A stretch of 64,000 bases of DNA from Rothia mucilaginosa (GCF_901875305.1 NZ_CABFLY010000003.1:1-64000), one strand, 5' to 3'. Positions 16,580 to 27,200 are shown, numbered from the stretch's first letter. Made by a program: numbers and translations. The notes: a model not told the origin generated them from the sequence alone.

Positions 16580-17245
16580 CTAGTTCTCGGGGCGGGAGAG
16601 CACCGCCACCAGAAACTCTGAGGAGCCCTCCTGATAGGGGTGCATCTGCCACGAGGAGTACGTGTTATCGACGTTCAGGCCAACCTCGCGGGCATCCGCC
16701 AAAAACTGCTCGAACGCGTAATCGCGGCCCGGGCCGGAACCATAACCCACAACGGCACGGCCACCAGGAGCCAGCACACGGCGGAAGTTCTCCACCACCG
16801 GCTTGCGAGTCGAACGAGCCAGGAAGCCCATCACATTACCGGCACACACCAGAAGCTCAAAACCGTTCTCCGCGGTGGCGTCACCCTCGATACCCAACAC
16901 CTCCGGCAAATCCACCAGATCAGCCGTAATCCAGGTGGCGTCCGGGCAGACGCGCCGCGCCTCTTCGATGAGCTCAGGGTCAATATCAACGCCGGTCACG
17001 CGGTGACCCAGGGCGTGCAACTGCTTACCCACACGGCCCGGACCCGAGCCAGCATCCAGAATCTTCGCACCACGCGACGCCAGAGCATTCACCAGGCGGG
17101 ACTCGCCGGCCATATCATTACCCTCAGCCTCCATCGCCTTGAAACGGTCAATGTACCACTGCGAATGATTCGGGTTGCTCTCCTTACGGACCAGCCACAA
17201 GGACTTCTCACGCTCGCCCGGAGCGTTGAAACTCATCATTGCCAT
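16580..17245 (-). CDS. Class I SAM-dependent methyltransferase
   Basis: A 221-residue cytoplasmic enzyme with the Rossmann methyltransferase motifs. Motif I is ILDAGSGPGRVGKQL (D64 to about residue 75), which binds S-adenosylmethionine. The acidic residue after strand 2 lies in TGVDIDPELIEEA. Motif III is in ELLVCAGNVMGF, and a later RVLAPGGRAVVGYG is typical. The substrate is unknown. The LAPGGRAV type occurs in small-molecule and quinone methyltransferases. GAAGGAG five bases before the ATG supports the start. It is probably monocistronic. Confidence 0.9.
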   Translation of the reverse strand: MAMMSFNAPGEREKSLWLVRKESNPNHSQWYIDRFKAMEAEGNDMAGESRLVNALASRGAKILDAGSGPGRVGKQLHALGHRVTGVDIDPELIEEARRVCPDATWITADLVDLPEVLGIEGDATAENGFELLVCAGNVMGFLARSTRKPVVENFRRVLAPGGRAVVGYGSGPGRDYAFEQFLADAREVGLNVDNTYSSWQMHPYQEGSSEFLVAVLSRPEN

Positions 17246-17336
17246 AAAAACTCCTTCGACAGGGTTGAGGATGCGCCAGCCGCCACCCGGCGAGGTGACC
17301 GCGGCGTATAAGCGGTGTGTGCGCTACGTTCTAGCA

Positions 17337-17387
17337 TAGCCCCACCCGGCACCTGCCGGTAAGGGCAGTAAGAGCCGGACGGGGCTA
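17337..17387. terminator. Candidate terminator downstream of the MauE-thioredoxin gene
   Basis: TAGCCCC pairs with GGGGCTA, and an inner CCGGC pairs with GCCGG. There is no T tract, so termination is uncertain. Confidence 0.45.
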
Positions 17388-17427
17388 TCAGGGTACTGGG
17401 AAAGACAAAGAAACTACAGGGGAGCGG

Positions 17428-18540
17428 TTAGAGGTGGTCACCCTCAGTATTCGACGGACCCGCAGCAAACGCCTGACGTATCTGCTCCTGACGCTCCTCC
17501 TCAGCCAGACGAGCCGCCTCCGCGAACTGTTCCTCAATATCGGTCAGTAGCGCTTCAACCGCCTCAACACCAGCCACCGGGCCGCCAGCAATCAGACCGT
17601 CAGCACCCAAAACCACAGCCAACGGGACACCATTACCAAAATTCGCGCGCGCACCAGCATCACGATCAATCAGCGGAGTCAAACCCTCCGGTAACGTACC
17701 CGCATTCCGCGACGTCTGCAACGAATCCAAACTCGAATACACCGGATGCAACGCCACCTGCGGCAGACGCTCCTGCCACGAAGCCATCGTCTTCAAAAAC
17801 TTCACACAACCAGCACAAGTCGCCGACACAAACACCAGCATGCGCGCCTGATTCTTCGCCAACGCACGCAGGTTCGTGTGGCGGCCGTTCTCCAGGTATA
17901 GCGCCGCATAAGGAATCGGCATACGAACATACTGCTCTTCACCGTTCTCGTCATACACTGGCTCAGGCAGAATAACCTCCGGACGTTCATCCTTCGCGCC
18001 CAGGGCGTCGCCGCGGCGCACCGCATCCAGAGTCGCCGCGATAAGGGCGGCCCCAAACACCCAGACCCAGCCGGATGCATCCAACGAAAGCAAGGTGAAG
18101 AGTACGCCTGCGCCGCCAGCCAGCGCCGCCGCATGAGCACCCGCCGCAGCCGCCAACAACGCCAGGTTGCGGAAGAGAGTGTATCGGCTTACTGGCGCTG
18201 TCGACTCGGAACCGAAACAATTGCAGCTTCCCGTACGGCCCGTTGCCAAAGCACGCGCAATCACCACCGTGTAAAACAACATCAACACCAGCGCCAAACC
18301 CGAGGCAATTACGGCGGGTAGGCGCACAGGCGAAAGCACCAGAACTGCGGCCAACGCAATCTCGAACCACGGCAGGATGAGTGACACCGCGCGGGTCGGC
18401 GCGATTTTCTCCAAACCAAGATTCTGGATACCAGTCACGGTACTCTGCGGGTCCTTAGCCTTAGCAATACCGCTAACGAGCAGGGTTAGGGCGATCAGAG
18501 CCGTACACAAAACAAGCGGCACAGTAGGGACGGCGAGCAT
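17428..18540 (-). CDS. MauE/DoxX-type redox membrane protein fused to a thioredoxin-like domain
   Basis: A 370-residue protein. The N-terminal half is a four- to five-span MauE-type membrane domain (residues 5-175) with the typical GSCNCFG motif (C106, C108). The C-terminal half is a soluble thioredoxin-like domain with CAGC (C242 to C245) in VFVSATCAGCVKFLKT. MauE proteins handle disulphide chemistry at the membrane, and here the partner domain is fused. The direction of electron flow is unknown. AGGAG four bases before ATG 18540 fixes the start. The longer reading frame running to 18759 passes through a palindromic element and is spurious. The last 30 residues are a charged Glu/Gln/Arg tail. 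Confidence 0.88.
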   Translation of the reverse strand: MLAVPTVPLVLCTALIALTLLVSGIAKAKDPQSTVTGIQNLGLEKIAPTRAVSLILPWFEIALAAVLVLSPVRLPAVIASGLALVLMLFYTVVIARALATGRTGSCNCFGSESTAPVSRYTLFRNLALLAAAAGAHAAALAGGAGVLFTLLSLDASGWVWVFGAALIAATLDAVRRGDALGAKDERPEVILPEPVYDENGEEQYVRMPIPYAALYLENGRHTNLRALAKNQARMLVFVSATCAGCVKFLKTMASWQERLPQVALHPVYSSLDSLQTSRNAGTLPEGLTPLIDRDAGARANFGNGVPLAVVLGADGLIAGGPVAGVEAVEALLTDIEEQFAEAARLAEEERQEQIRQAFAAGPSNTEGDHL

Positions 18541-18689
18541 GAAACTCCTAGAGTGAGTGTGCAAAATCAGGAGGCGGCTACGGGCAACTTCGAGTGGAAT
18601 AAACTGCCGTCGGGCCGCCGTGTCATACACGATTTTACGCCCTGCACATGGGGAATCGTCCGTACGAGTTAAGCACCTACCAGTTAAGC

Positions 18690-18779
18690 GGAAAGCGGTA
18701 TACGCCCTCGTTCCTACAGGGGCACCCGCCCTCGCAGAGCTCGGGCACCCTGATGTCACTACGGGCGATACCGCTTTCC
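18690..18779 (+). repeat. Dispersed palindromic element, copy C
   Basis: The core runs from TTCCTACAGGGG to CACCCTGATGTCAC. The outer arms are GGAAAGCGGTAT on the left and ATACCGCTTTCC on the right, with inner arms GCCC/GGGC. The internal stem is GCCC/GGGC rather than GTCC/GGAC. The loop reads TCGCAGAGCTC. Confidence 0.87.
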
Positions 18780-18798
18780 TTACACTGGGTCATGGCCT

Positions 18799-18893
18799 GG
18801 GCGCGCCATGCCCTTCCTCCGCTCCTGCAGGGAACCCGCCCTCGCTTCAGCTCGGGCACCCTGATGTCGCTTCCGGAAGGGATAGCTACGCCC
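18799..18893 (+). repeat. Dispersed palindromic element, copy D
   Basis: The core runs from CGCTCCTGCAGGG to CACCCTGATGTCGC with internal stem GCCC/GGGC. The arms pair CCCTTCC with GGAAGGG and GGGCG with CGCCC, separated by a mismatched stretch. It ends nine bases before the thiF stop and may serve as the thi operon terminator. Confidence 0.8.
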
Positions 18894-18901
18894 GCGGGTT
18901 C

Positions 18902-20763
<1,862 letters not shown>

Positions 20764-20803
20764 TTACGCACCCACCTCATATGTAGAACGTATATTCTTT
20801 TTC

Positions 20804-20814
20804 GGGGGGGGGGG
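20804..20814. repeat. 11-base poly-G tract between thiS and thiG
   Basis: Eleven consecutive G residues on the plus strand (C on the transcribed strand) lie four bases after the thiS stop codon and about 80 bases before the thiG start. It is in the operon message but outside coding sequence. Confidence 0.85.
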
Positions 20815-20818
20815 AGAG

Positions 20819-21016
20819 TTAGCCGCCCTGAACGGCGGTGAGAGCATCCACCCGGTCGCCATCGTTCAGTGCTGAATCCTTCCAGGTGGAACGAGGCACG
20901 ATGCTGCGGTTGAGCGCGACAGCCACACCAGCATCGGTTCCAAACTGCTCCATGACAAGGTCAAATACCGTTGTGGCGTCGGTGGTGAGCGGCTCACCGT
21001 TATACGTGATGGTCAT
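20819..21016 (-). CDS. thiS: Thiamine biosynthesis sulphur carrier protein
   Basis: A 65-residue ubiquitin-like protein ending in the essential Gly-Gly (TAVQGG), where the thiocarboxylate forms. It begins MTITYNGEPL, and the NRSIVPRSTW segment is typical of ThiS. ThiF activates it and it hands sulphur to ThiG. It sits between thiO and thiG in the same orientation. GAAAGGATG overlaps its start region, supporting translation. Confidence 0.95.
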   Translation of the reverse strand: MTITYNGEPLTTDATTVFDLVMEQFGTDAGVAVALNRSIVPRSTWKDSALNDGDRVDALTAVQGG

Positions 21017-21066
21017 GCGTCATCCTTTCGCAAGAAGTGCTGGGCCATGCCCGGCTGCGTGTGTGC

Positions 21067-22155
21067 TTATGCTTCGAATCGGGCGGGGTCGCACGCCTTC
21101 ATTGCGGGCGGAATATCTGCCCCGCAGGCGACCTCCGCGCCGATCTTGCCGGCGAGCGCGGCCAGCAGAATACCGTGGCGGAAATAACCGGTAGACACGA
21201 GCTGACGGGTGCCATCAGCGCGTGTGCGGTGCCCGAAGATGGGTAGGTCATCCGGGGTGCCGGGGCGAGCGCCGACATTCGCCTCCAGCAGCTCGCATTC
21301 TTCAATAGCGGGAACGAGGCGGATTGCGTCACGCAATAGCTGGTGCACGCCGTCAATGGCGGGTAGTGTACGCTGGTCTTCACGGCTGGTCGCGCCGATG
21401 CACAGCTCCCCATCGGGGCGGGGGATGAGGTACACGGGGCGGGAGTTCACGTACCCGCGGACCACGTGCTTCAGTAACGGACGTGGGGTGCGCAGGCGCA
21501 GAATATCGCCGTAGACGGGGCGTAGCGGATACTCTCCAAGTAGCGTTGCGCCTAGTCCAGTGCAGATAATGTCTCCTGCGTCCGGGCCGGCCACGCGTTC
21601 GGTGCTGAACGTGACACCGCGACGCACCAGAGCATCTTTAAGAGCACGAACCATGAGCCGTGGGTATAGCTGATGGTCGCTGGGGATGCTAACAGCTCCC
21701 GCAATACGCGGCGCGAGGAGCGGTTCAAGGGCACGCGCCTGGCTGGGGGTAATGGGGCTGGTCGGGCGGTTCAAATCCTGGTAGTAGGTGCGGGTACGTT
21801 CTAGATGTTCAGCGTCGGCCCGGTCAGCAGCAACGATAAGTGTGCCGGTTGTATCGTACCCGGTGGGTAGGTCGGTTGCTCGGCTAAGTCGCTCCATGAG
21901 GGAGGGGTATGCATCGGCGCTGGCGGTCATCAGGGGGAAGAGCGCATCCTGTTGGAATTGCACTTCTGCGATGGGCGCTAGCATTCCGCCGGCGTAGTGG
22001 CTGGCGGCGGGGTAGAGGGGGGTGCCGTCGGGGGCGGTGCTGTAGTCGCTGGTGCCTGCGTCGATGAGGCGCACGGTTTTGCCGCGTTCGGTGAGTTCGA
22101 ATGCGGTGACGAGTCCTATGATTCCTGCACCGATAATGGTGATTTCTTGGCTCAT
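21067..22155 (-). CDS. thiO: Glycine oxidase ThiO
   Basis: A 362-residue FAD-dependent amine oxidase of the DAO family that converts glycine to dehydroglycine for thiazole synthesis in aerobes. The N-terminus EITIIGAGIIGLVTAFELTERG is the FAD-binding fold (here split EITIIGAGIIG and LVTAFELTERG), followed by the RLIDAG acidic turn. The C-terminal GARPGTPDDLPIFG and STGYFRHGILLA segments are typical of ThiO. The start codon lies two bases after the thiE stop, so the genes are coupled. Having ThiO and no ThiH fits an aerobic lifestyle. Confidence 0.93.
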   Translation of the reverse strand: MSQEITIIGAGIIGLVTAFELTERGKTVRLIDAGTSDYSTAPDGTPLYPAASHYAGGMLAPIAEVQFQQDALFPLMTASADAYPSLMERLSRATDLPTGYDTTGTLIVAADRADAEHLERTRTYYQDLNRPTSPITPSQARALEPLLAPRIAGAVSIPSDHQLYPRLMVRALKDALVRRGVTFSTERVAGPDAGDIICTGLGATLLGEYPLRPVYGDILRLRTPRPLLKHVVRGYVNSRPVYLIPRPDGELCIGATSREDQRTLPAIDGVHQLLRDAIRLVPAIEECELLEANVGARPGTPDDLPIFGHRTRADGTRQLVSTGYFRHGILLAALAGKIGAEVACGADIPPAMKACDPARFEA

Positions 22156-22157
22156 TG

Positions 22158-22781
22158 TTATGCCTTAAGTGAGGGGTTGGTGACGAAAGCACGAACCATA
22201 GCGATGCCGGCGACTCCGGTGGTGCGGATAGCGGGGCAGTCTTCGGGGGTGATATCGCCGATGGCTACGGTGGGTACGGTGGAAAGCTCAGCGAGTTCGC
22301 GGAGCCCGTCGAGGCCGAGAGGCGGGCGGTTGGACTGCTTGGTGGGGCTGGGCCGGAACGGTCCGGTGCCGATGTAGTCGATCAGGTGTGCAATCTTATT
22401 GGATTCTTCGACGAGCTGCCGGGTGCCGGTGGTGAGCCCAATTATGGCGTCGGGGCCGAGGAGCGCGCGGGCGTCTGCTACGGGCAGGTCGTCTTGACCG
22501 ATGTGTACCCCGTCGACGCGTACGCCGCGGGCACGCAGGGCGAGGGCGACGTCTACACGGTCGTCGATGAGCAGGTGCTGGTGAGGTTGGATGACGCCAG
22601 CGATGGCTTCGGTGAGCTGGTAAAGGTCGCGGGTGCTGATGGGCTTGGAACGAACTTGAATGCAGGTGGCATGTCGGGCCTGCCTGACGGTTTCGAGGGG
22701 GTTGTCTCCGGTGACAAGGTAGAGGCTCAAGTCGAGGGGGCCTGAGGGGGTGGTGTACGGGTGCATGGTGTTGCTGTTCAT
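22158..22781 (-). CDS. thiE: Thiamine phosphate synthase
   Basis: A 207-residue (beta/alpha)8 enzyme joining the HMP pyrophosphate and thiazole phosphate halves into thiamine phosphate. The sequence shows LYLVTG near the N-terminus, the pyrophosphate-binding LLIDDRVDVALALRARGV and GVHIGQDDLPVADARALLG segments, GLTTGT, and DYIGTGPFRPSPTK. The best start is ATG 22781, which has a weak AGG upstream. ATG 22766 and 22799 are alternatives. It is the first gene of the thi operon. I see no TPP riboswitch upstream of it. Confidence 0.9.
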   Translation of the reverse strand: MNSNTMHPYTTPSGPLDLSLYLVTGDNPLETVRQARHATCIQVRSKPISTRDLYQLTEAIAGVIQPHQHLLIDDRVDVALALRARGVRVDGVHIGQDDLPVADARALLGPDAIIGLTTGTRQLVEESNKIAHLIDYIGTGPFRPSPTKQSNRPPLGLDGLRELAELSTVPTVAIGDITPEDCPAIRTTGVAGIAMVRAFVTNPSLKA

Positions 22782-22907
22782 GCGAAACCTACGATTCATT
22801 CTTGAAAACTGTGTGAGCTGACCGCTCATCAATTTCTGTGGCCAGAGTAGCACAGCTACGTGATGATTTGAATGATTTTTAAGCTTTTGATGTGTGTGCG
22901 GCTGGCT

Positions 22908-22990
22908 CGCTATACGCTTCCTTCGCTCCTGCAGGGGACCCGCCCTCGCAGGGCTCGGGTACCCTGATGTCGCTTCAGGAAGGTATAGCG
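22908..22990 (+). repeat. Dispersed palindromic element, copy E
   Basis: The arms are CGCTATAC/GTATAGCG plus an inner TTCCT/AGGAA. The core runs from CGCTCCTGCAGGGG to TACCCTGATGTCGC, with internal stem GCCC/GGGT, a G-T wobble at the closing pair. It lies about 125 bases upstream of thiE. Confidence 0.83.
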
Positions 22991-23248
22991 GCACCGCGCT
23001 CGCATGCGCTACAAAGAATCCTTTTATTGCAAGCCCGCGGGTAGGCACCCAGACGCCCCTACGGAACCTCCACCGCACCCGGCTATTAACCCGCATATTC
23101 CGGCGAGCTGTCTGCGGTACCTCACTCCAGTATTCCCCCCCCGCTTCCGCGTACACTCTTCCCAAGCCGAGCAGCCCGCGGTTCGTATCCCTGCCGCACA
23201 GCCGCACCCTACCTCGCACACAGGGAAGGGGAGAGAGTTAGTAGGGGA
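22991..23248. other. Intergenic DNA between two palindromic elements
   Basis: I find no gene, RNA or strong hairpin in this stretch. It contains an eight-C run near 23132 and ORFs without coding character or ribosome binding sites. Confidence 0.5.
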
Positions 23249-23334
23249 GAGGCTGGTATGTTCCGTCGCGACATCAGGGTGTCCGACGCGAAGCGAGGAC
23301 GGGTTCCCTGTAGGAGCTAGGAACATACCGCCTC
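23249..23334 (-). repeat. Dispersed palindromic element, copy F (opposite orientation)
   Basis: On the minus strand the core reads from GCTCCTACAGGG to ACACCCTGATGTCGC, with internal stem GTCC/GGAC. The arms GGTATGTTCC and GGAACATACC are perfectly complementary. It is the only copy in this window with the core reversed. Confidence 0.85.
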
Positions 23335-23357
23335 GACCCGCTTAACCTAACTCAAAA

Positions 23358-23390
23358 TAAAAAGCCTCCTACTGTAGGGTAGAAGGCTTG
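23358..23390 (-). terminator. tRNA-Gly terminator
   Basis: On the minus strand AAGCCTTCTAC pairs with GTAGGAGGCTT and runs into a T tract, directly after the tRNA 3' end. Confidence 0.85.
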
Positions 23391-23464
23391 TGGAGCGGCT
23401 GACGGGAATCGAACCCGCGTATCAGGCTTGGGAAGCGTGCGCTCTACCATTGAGCTACAGCCGC
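23391..23464 (-). tRNA. tRNA-Gly (anticodon CCC)
   Basis: The minus strand reads GCGGCTGTAGCTCAATGGTA and continues to GGTTCGATTCCCGTCAGCCG, ending CTCCA with encoded CCA. The acceptor GCGGCTG pairs with CAGCCGC. The anticodon loop TTCCCAA gives CCC, reading GGG. One C-C mismatch is present in the anticodon stem. Confidence 0.88.
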
Positions 23465-23608
23465 ATCCCCTCCAGTCTAACGTGTGCCGTGCCAGTTCGT
23501 GAAATGTTTCACCCCGCCCGATTTTCACCCCCCCCGATGTGACGCACTACCCTGCCCGTACCGGGGCTGAGCCTGCGGTTGGCCGGCTCTGCCAGGTATT
23601 CTTTAAAC

Positions 23609-24196
23609 GTGCTTATTTCAGATCGCGATATTCGTCAAGAGATTGCTGATGGGCGCATCGTTCTTGAACCGTACGATGAGTCGATGATTCAGCCTGCAAG
23701 TGTGGACGTGAGGATTGATCGTTTCTTCCGTCTGTTCGATAACCACAAGTACCCGCATATCGATCCCGCGCAGCCGCAGGAAGACCTGACGCGCCTGGTG
23801 GAGGTGGCTCCTACCGAGCCGTTCATCCTGCACCCGGGTGAGTTCGTGCTGGGTTCGACGTATGAGAAGGTGACCCTGCCTGACGACGTGGCCGCCCGCC
23901 TGGAGGGCAAATCCTCGCTGGGTCGTCTGGGTCTGCTGACCCACTCGACGGCCGGTTTTATCGATCCCGGTTTTTCGGGCCACGTGACGCTGGAGCTGTC
24001 GAATATGGCGACTTTGCCGATTATGCTGTGGCCGGGTTCGAAGGTGGGGCAGCTGTGCTTCTTCCGCCTGAGCAGCCCGACCGAGCACCCGTATGGTTCG
24101 GGCGCGTACGGTAACCGTTACCAGGGCCAGCGCGGCCCGACGGCATCGCGTAGTTATTTGAACTTTCACCAGACGATGATTCCAACGGAATCGTAG
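23609..24196 (+). CDS. dcd: dCTP deaminase, probably bifunctional (dUMP-forming)
   Basis: A 195-residue trimeric enzyme of pyrimidine nucleotide synthesis. It begins [17 protein letters not shown] with a GTG start and shows [16 protein letters not shown], the substrate-binding [20 protein letters not shown] (split GKSSLGRLG and [14 protein letters not shown]), and the C-terminal [13 protein letters not shown]. The THSTAGF segment matches the mycobacterial enzyme, which both deaminates dCTP and hydrolyses dUTP, rather than the monofunctional E. coli type. Bifunctionality is therefore likely but inferred. The ribosome binding site is weak. A hairpin terminator follows. Confidence 0.93.
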   Translation: MLISDRDIRQEIADGRIVLEPYDESMIQPASVDVRIDRFFRLFDNHKYPHIDPAQPQEDLTRLVEVAPTEPFILHPGEFVLGSTYEKVTLPDDVAARLEGKSSLGRLGLLTHSTAGFIDPGFSGHVTLELSNMATLPIMLWPGSKVGQLCFFRLSSPTEHPYGSGAYGNRYQGQRGPTASRSYLNFHQTMIPTES

Positions 24197-24218
24197 TCTA
24201 TTCCCATTTGGGGTTGGG

Positions 24219-24252
24219 GTGCGGGTGGCCTGCTTGGCTGGGCCGCCCGCAC
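24219..24252 (+). terminator. Hairpin after dcd
   Basis: GTGCGGGTGGCC at 24219-24230 pairs with GGCCGCCCGCAC at 24241-24252 with one G-T wobble and a ten-base loop. It is not followed by T residues. Confidence 0.6.
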
Positions 24253-24333
24253 CTCCTCGTATGGGCGTATGCCCGGCGTCTCGTGCGTTCACTCGCGTGC
24301 GGGGCTATTCTCTCACTCATTTGAAGGATTGTT

Positions 24334-25674
24334 ATGAATCTGCTTCCTGTTGTTCTGCGCCTTGCGGGCGCGGAGGTTTCCGTCTACCTGATTGACCAGT
24401 CTGAGGCTTTTGTTGAGGGTTTTAAGCGTGCATGGGAGCCGCTGAACCCCGAGTTTTTTGAGACTCCGGACAAGGCGTATGAGGCGGTGTCGAACCACGA
24501 CCAGGTGCTGCTGGTGCATCCTGTGTCTGACACCCCTATCCTGGATTTGGCTCAGCCTCTGATGGGCCCGTTCGCGAAGGTCGGTACGCTACGCGTGGAT
24601 AGCGTGGAGCAGGGCCTGCAGGACCTGACGAGCCGCATCACGCTCGCAATGATTGAGCAGCTGGTGGGTAGCGGCGTGATGCTTCACTCGGCGGTTATTG
24701 GTGACCCGCAGTCGAAGCGTGCTCTGGCCCTGGTGGGTGTGTCGGGTAGCGGCAAGACCACGGCCTCGCGTTTCTTGGGTTCGAAGCTGGCGTATCTGAC
24801 GGACGAGACCGCCATCATCACGGATGAGGGGCTCGTGACCCCCTACCCGAAGCCGCTGTCGGTGATTGTTGACCCGGATGCTCCGAAGGAACAGCAGAAC
24901 CCGGTGGAGCAGGGCCTGAACGTTGTTGATCGTGACGACCGTAGCTACGAGCTCTCCCGTATTGTCTTCATCTCTCGTGATGAATCTGCGGCTGAGCCGC
25001 GCCTGGAACGTGTACCGCTGCATGAGGCGCTGGTGTTCCTGAGCGAGCAGAGCTCCGGCCTGGCGAAGCACCCCGAGGGCGTCGTATCACTGGCGAAGCT
25101 GGTGGAGCGTTGCGGTGGCGTGTGGCGCCTGGTGTACTCCGAGGTTAAAGACACCCTGCCGCTGGTACGTGAGCTGCTGGCCGGCGGCGAACTGCCGGAT
25201 GCGTCAGAGGTGGAGCCGCTGCTGACTTACACGAACCCGGAGCGTCTGCCGGACGTGTACCTGAACGGCACAATCGTGATTGACCGTGCGCCGGGGACCT
25301 CCGCAGTGCGCGTGGGCGAAGACGGCCCGTTCCTGTTGCTGAAGGACACCGAGCTGAACGAGCTATCAGAGTTCGCGGCGGAGTGCTGGCTACAGGCGGA
25401 AGGCGGCATCTCGTACGATGACCACTACGAACGCATGTCTGAACTGTTTGAAGGCCTGCCGGTTGAAGCGTATGACGAGAACATCAGCGCTCTGGCGCAA
25501 GGCTCGATGCTGTGGGTCCGCGTGATTGATGACCCGCTGATTGACGACGTAACCTGGGCCCAGATGACCGGTAGCGAAGAGGTCCTGGACGAAGCCGAGG
25601 AGCGTCGCGAGGCGACCTCAGAAGAAGCCGCTGAAACGGCCGCTGAAACAGATGATGACGTGGTCACCGAGTAG
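24334..25674 (+). CDS. HprK-like P-loop protein, function unknown
   Basis: A 446-residue cytoplasmic protein. A Walker A loop GVSGSGKTTAS lies near residues 135-145, preceded by MLHSAVIGD and followed by AYLTDETAII, an arrangement like the HPr kinase C-terminal fold. The first 120 residues lack recognisable motifs. The last 40 are a very acidic, Glu/Ala/Thr-rich tail. Related proteins in actinobacteria are annotated only as ATP-binding or HprK-like. No HPr or PTS gene is nearby, so a role in carbon regulation is not supported. AAGGATTGTT before the ATG supports the start. Confidence 0.8.
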   Translation: MNLLPVVLRLAGAEVSVYLIDQSEAFVEGFKRAWEPLNPEFFETPDKAYEAVSNHDQVLLVHPVSDTPILDLAQPLMGPFAKVGTLRVDSVEQGLQDLTSRITLAMIEQLVGSGVMLHSAVIGDPQSKRALALVGVSGSGKTTASRFLGSKLAYLTDETAIITDEGLVTPYPKPLSVIVDPDAPKEQQNPVEQGLNVVDRDDRSYELSRIVFISRDESAAEPRLERVPLHEALVFLSEQSSGLAKHPEGVVSLAKLVERCGGVWRLVYSEVKDTLPLVRELLAGGELPDASEVEPLLTYTNPERLPDVYLNGTIVIDRAPGTSAVRVGEDGPFLLLKDTELNELSEFAAECWLQAEGGISYDDHYERMSELFEGLPVEAYDENISALAQGSMLWVRVIDDPLIDDVTWAQMTGSEEVLDEAEERREATSEEAAETAAETDDDVVTE

Positions 25675-25701
25675 ATCGATGAGCGTACCTTAGCGCCGGT
25701 T

Positions 25702-25749
25702 GCGCATAGTGAAGGGGGCGGGCATATTGCCCGCCCCTTCACTATGCGC
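25702..25749. terminator. Long bidirectional terminator hairpin
   Basis: GCGCATAGTGAAGGGGGCGG and onward (25702-25723) pairs with the segment ending CCCCTTCACTATGCGC (25729-25749). The stem is 21 bp with one bulged G. It lies between the convergent HprK-like and transporter genes. Confidence 0.85.
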
Positions 25750-25793
25750 GGTGAGAGGCCTCAGGAACAACCCGCGGCTGGTCCCGCCCGCGG

Positions 25794-27200
25794 CTAAGAA
25801 TTCATCTTCTCGCGGCGGCCACCCCGCAACTGCAGGGGACCAGGTGCCTTCAACGGAAGAACCATCAACAGGCCCGCAACCACCACCACGAGGATACCAA
25901 CAACACCCCAAATCTGGGCGCCCAGAATGCTCACAAACAGGCCAAAAAGCATCGGTGCCAGGAAGCTCGTGGCACGACCGGTCGTCGAATACAGGCCAAA
26001 CAGCTCGCCCTCGGTGCCGGGCTCAGCCAGACGAGCCAAGAACGTGCGGGAAGCCGACTGCGCCGGGCCCACAAACAGGCAGAGCAACAGGCCGCATACC
26101 CAGAACACGGGCGGCTCGGGGAAGAAGAGCAGAGGAAGCGCTACCACCGTGATGCCCACCAGCGAAATCACAATGATGCTCTTGGGGCCGAGGTGGTCAT
26201 CCATGTAACCGCCCAGAATAGCGCCAACCGCGGCAATCGCGCTGCCCGCAATGCCAAACAGAATCACATCGGAGGTGCCGAAACCGAAAGTACCGGCCGC
26301 CAGAATACCGCCAAACGTAAAAATACCCGAAAGGCCGTCGCGGAACACCGCCGAAGCAATCAGGAACCACAAGGTCTGCGGGGAGGTCACCTTCAGACGC
26401 ACAATCGTACGCCACAGGGCCCTGTACGAGGCGAGTAGGCTACCCTGACGGGCGGGGGAGAGACGCCCCATCCCCAACTCCAGGAAACGCAACTCGCGGG
26501 TGGGTAGCACCTCCGGCAGGAGACGTTCACGGGTGCGCATCCGAACCAGCAGAGGCACACAAAAGACAAGGCACCAAGCCGCAGCGAACAGGGTCACCGC
26601 ACGGATATTCAAAGCGTCATCAGTGGTTAAACCAAGCACCTGAGGGGTCAGCACAAAACCCCACAACACCACGCCCAAGGCAATAATGCCGCCAATATAA
26701 CCGGCCGCCCAACCGGCACCCGAAATTTTGCCAATATTTTCCGGATGCGAAATACGCGGCAACACCGCGTTATAGTTCACGTACGCGAACTCGCTGAACA
26801 CACTCGCGGCAGACACCAGCAAAACACCCAGCCACAGATAACCCGGGTCAGGAGCAATAAAGAAACAAGCCGCCATAAGCGCCACGAGCAGGACCGTATT
26901 CACTCCCAGCCAGAAGATACCGCGGCCCGACCTGTCATTACGCTGACCCGTGACCGGCGCGAGAAATGCAATGAGGAAACCTGCAACCGTCAAACCCAGC
27001 GACAACACCGAAGAGGTATGCTCAGGCGTACCAAAGTAGCCGCTGGTGAGATAGACCGTGAAGATGAAGGTCATCATAATCGAGTCGAAACTCGACGAAC
27101 CAACATCCCACAGGACCCACGCGGTCACCGAACGGCGACTCGTGGCGTGGTCCACGGCAGGACGGACAGGCTTCTGCTGGCGGGAAGAAGGAATCATCAT
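25794..27200 (-). CDS. UMF1-family (Atg22-like) MFS transporter
   Basis: A 468-residue protein with about 12 membrane spans. The first span region has the signature VLWDVGSSSFDSIMMTFIF, and the fourth to fifth span region FSEFAYVNYNAVLPRIS followed by GKISGAGWAAGYIGG. These are typical of the UMF1/Atg22-like branch of the major facilitator superfamily. The substrate is unknown; amino-acid export is known only for the yeast member. The N-terminus carries a short basic tail. The Shine-Dalgarno sequence before the two adjacent ATG codons (27200, 27197) is poor. The gene ends against a strong bidirectional terminator. Confidence 0.88.
   Translation of the reverse strand: MMIPSSRQQKPVRPAVDHATSRRSVTAWVLWDVGSSSFDSIMMTFIFTVYLTSGYFGTPEHTSSVLSLGLTVAGFLIAFLAPVTGQRNDRSGRGIFWLGVNTVLLVALMAACFFIAPDPGYLWLGVLLVSAASVFSEFAYVNYNAVLPRISHPENIGKISGAGWAAGYIGGIIALGVVLWGFVLTPQVLGLTTDDALNIRAVTLFAAAWCLVFCVPLLVRMRTRERLLPEVLPTRELRFLELGMGRLSPARQGSLLASYRALWRTIVRLKVTSPQTLWFLIASAVFRDGLSGIFTFGGILAAGTFGFGTSDVILFGIAGSAIAAVGAILGGYMDDHLGPKSIIVISLVGITVVALPLLFFPEPPVFWVCGLLLCLFVGPAQSASRTFLARLAEPGTEGELFGLYSTTGRATSFLAPMLFGLFVSILGAQIWGVVGILVVVVAGLLMVLPLKAPGPLQLRGGRREKMNS

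Noticed and set aside
18541..18759. N-terminal extension of the MauE-thioredoxin gene
   Set aside because: The extra 73 codons run through palindromic element C and lack hydrophobic or conserved sequence. AGGAG four bases before ATG 18540 marks the real start.
22782..22907. A TPP riboswitch upstream of thiE
   Set aside because: On the minus strand I find neither CTGAGA nor CCTGAT with the required spacing.
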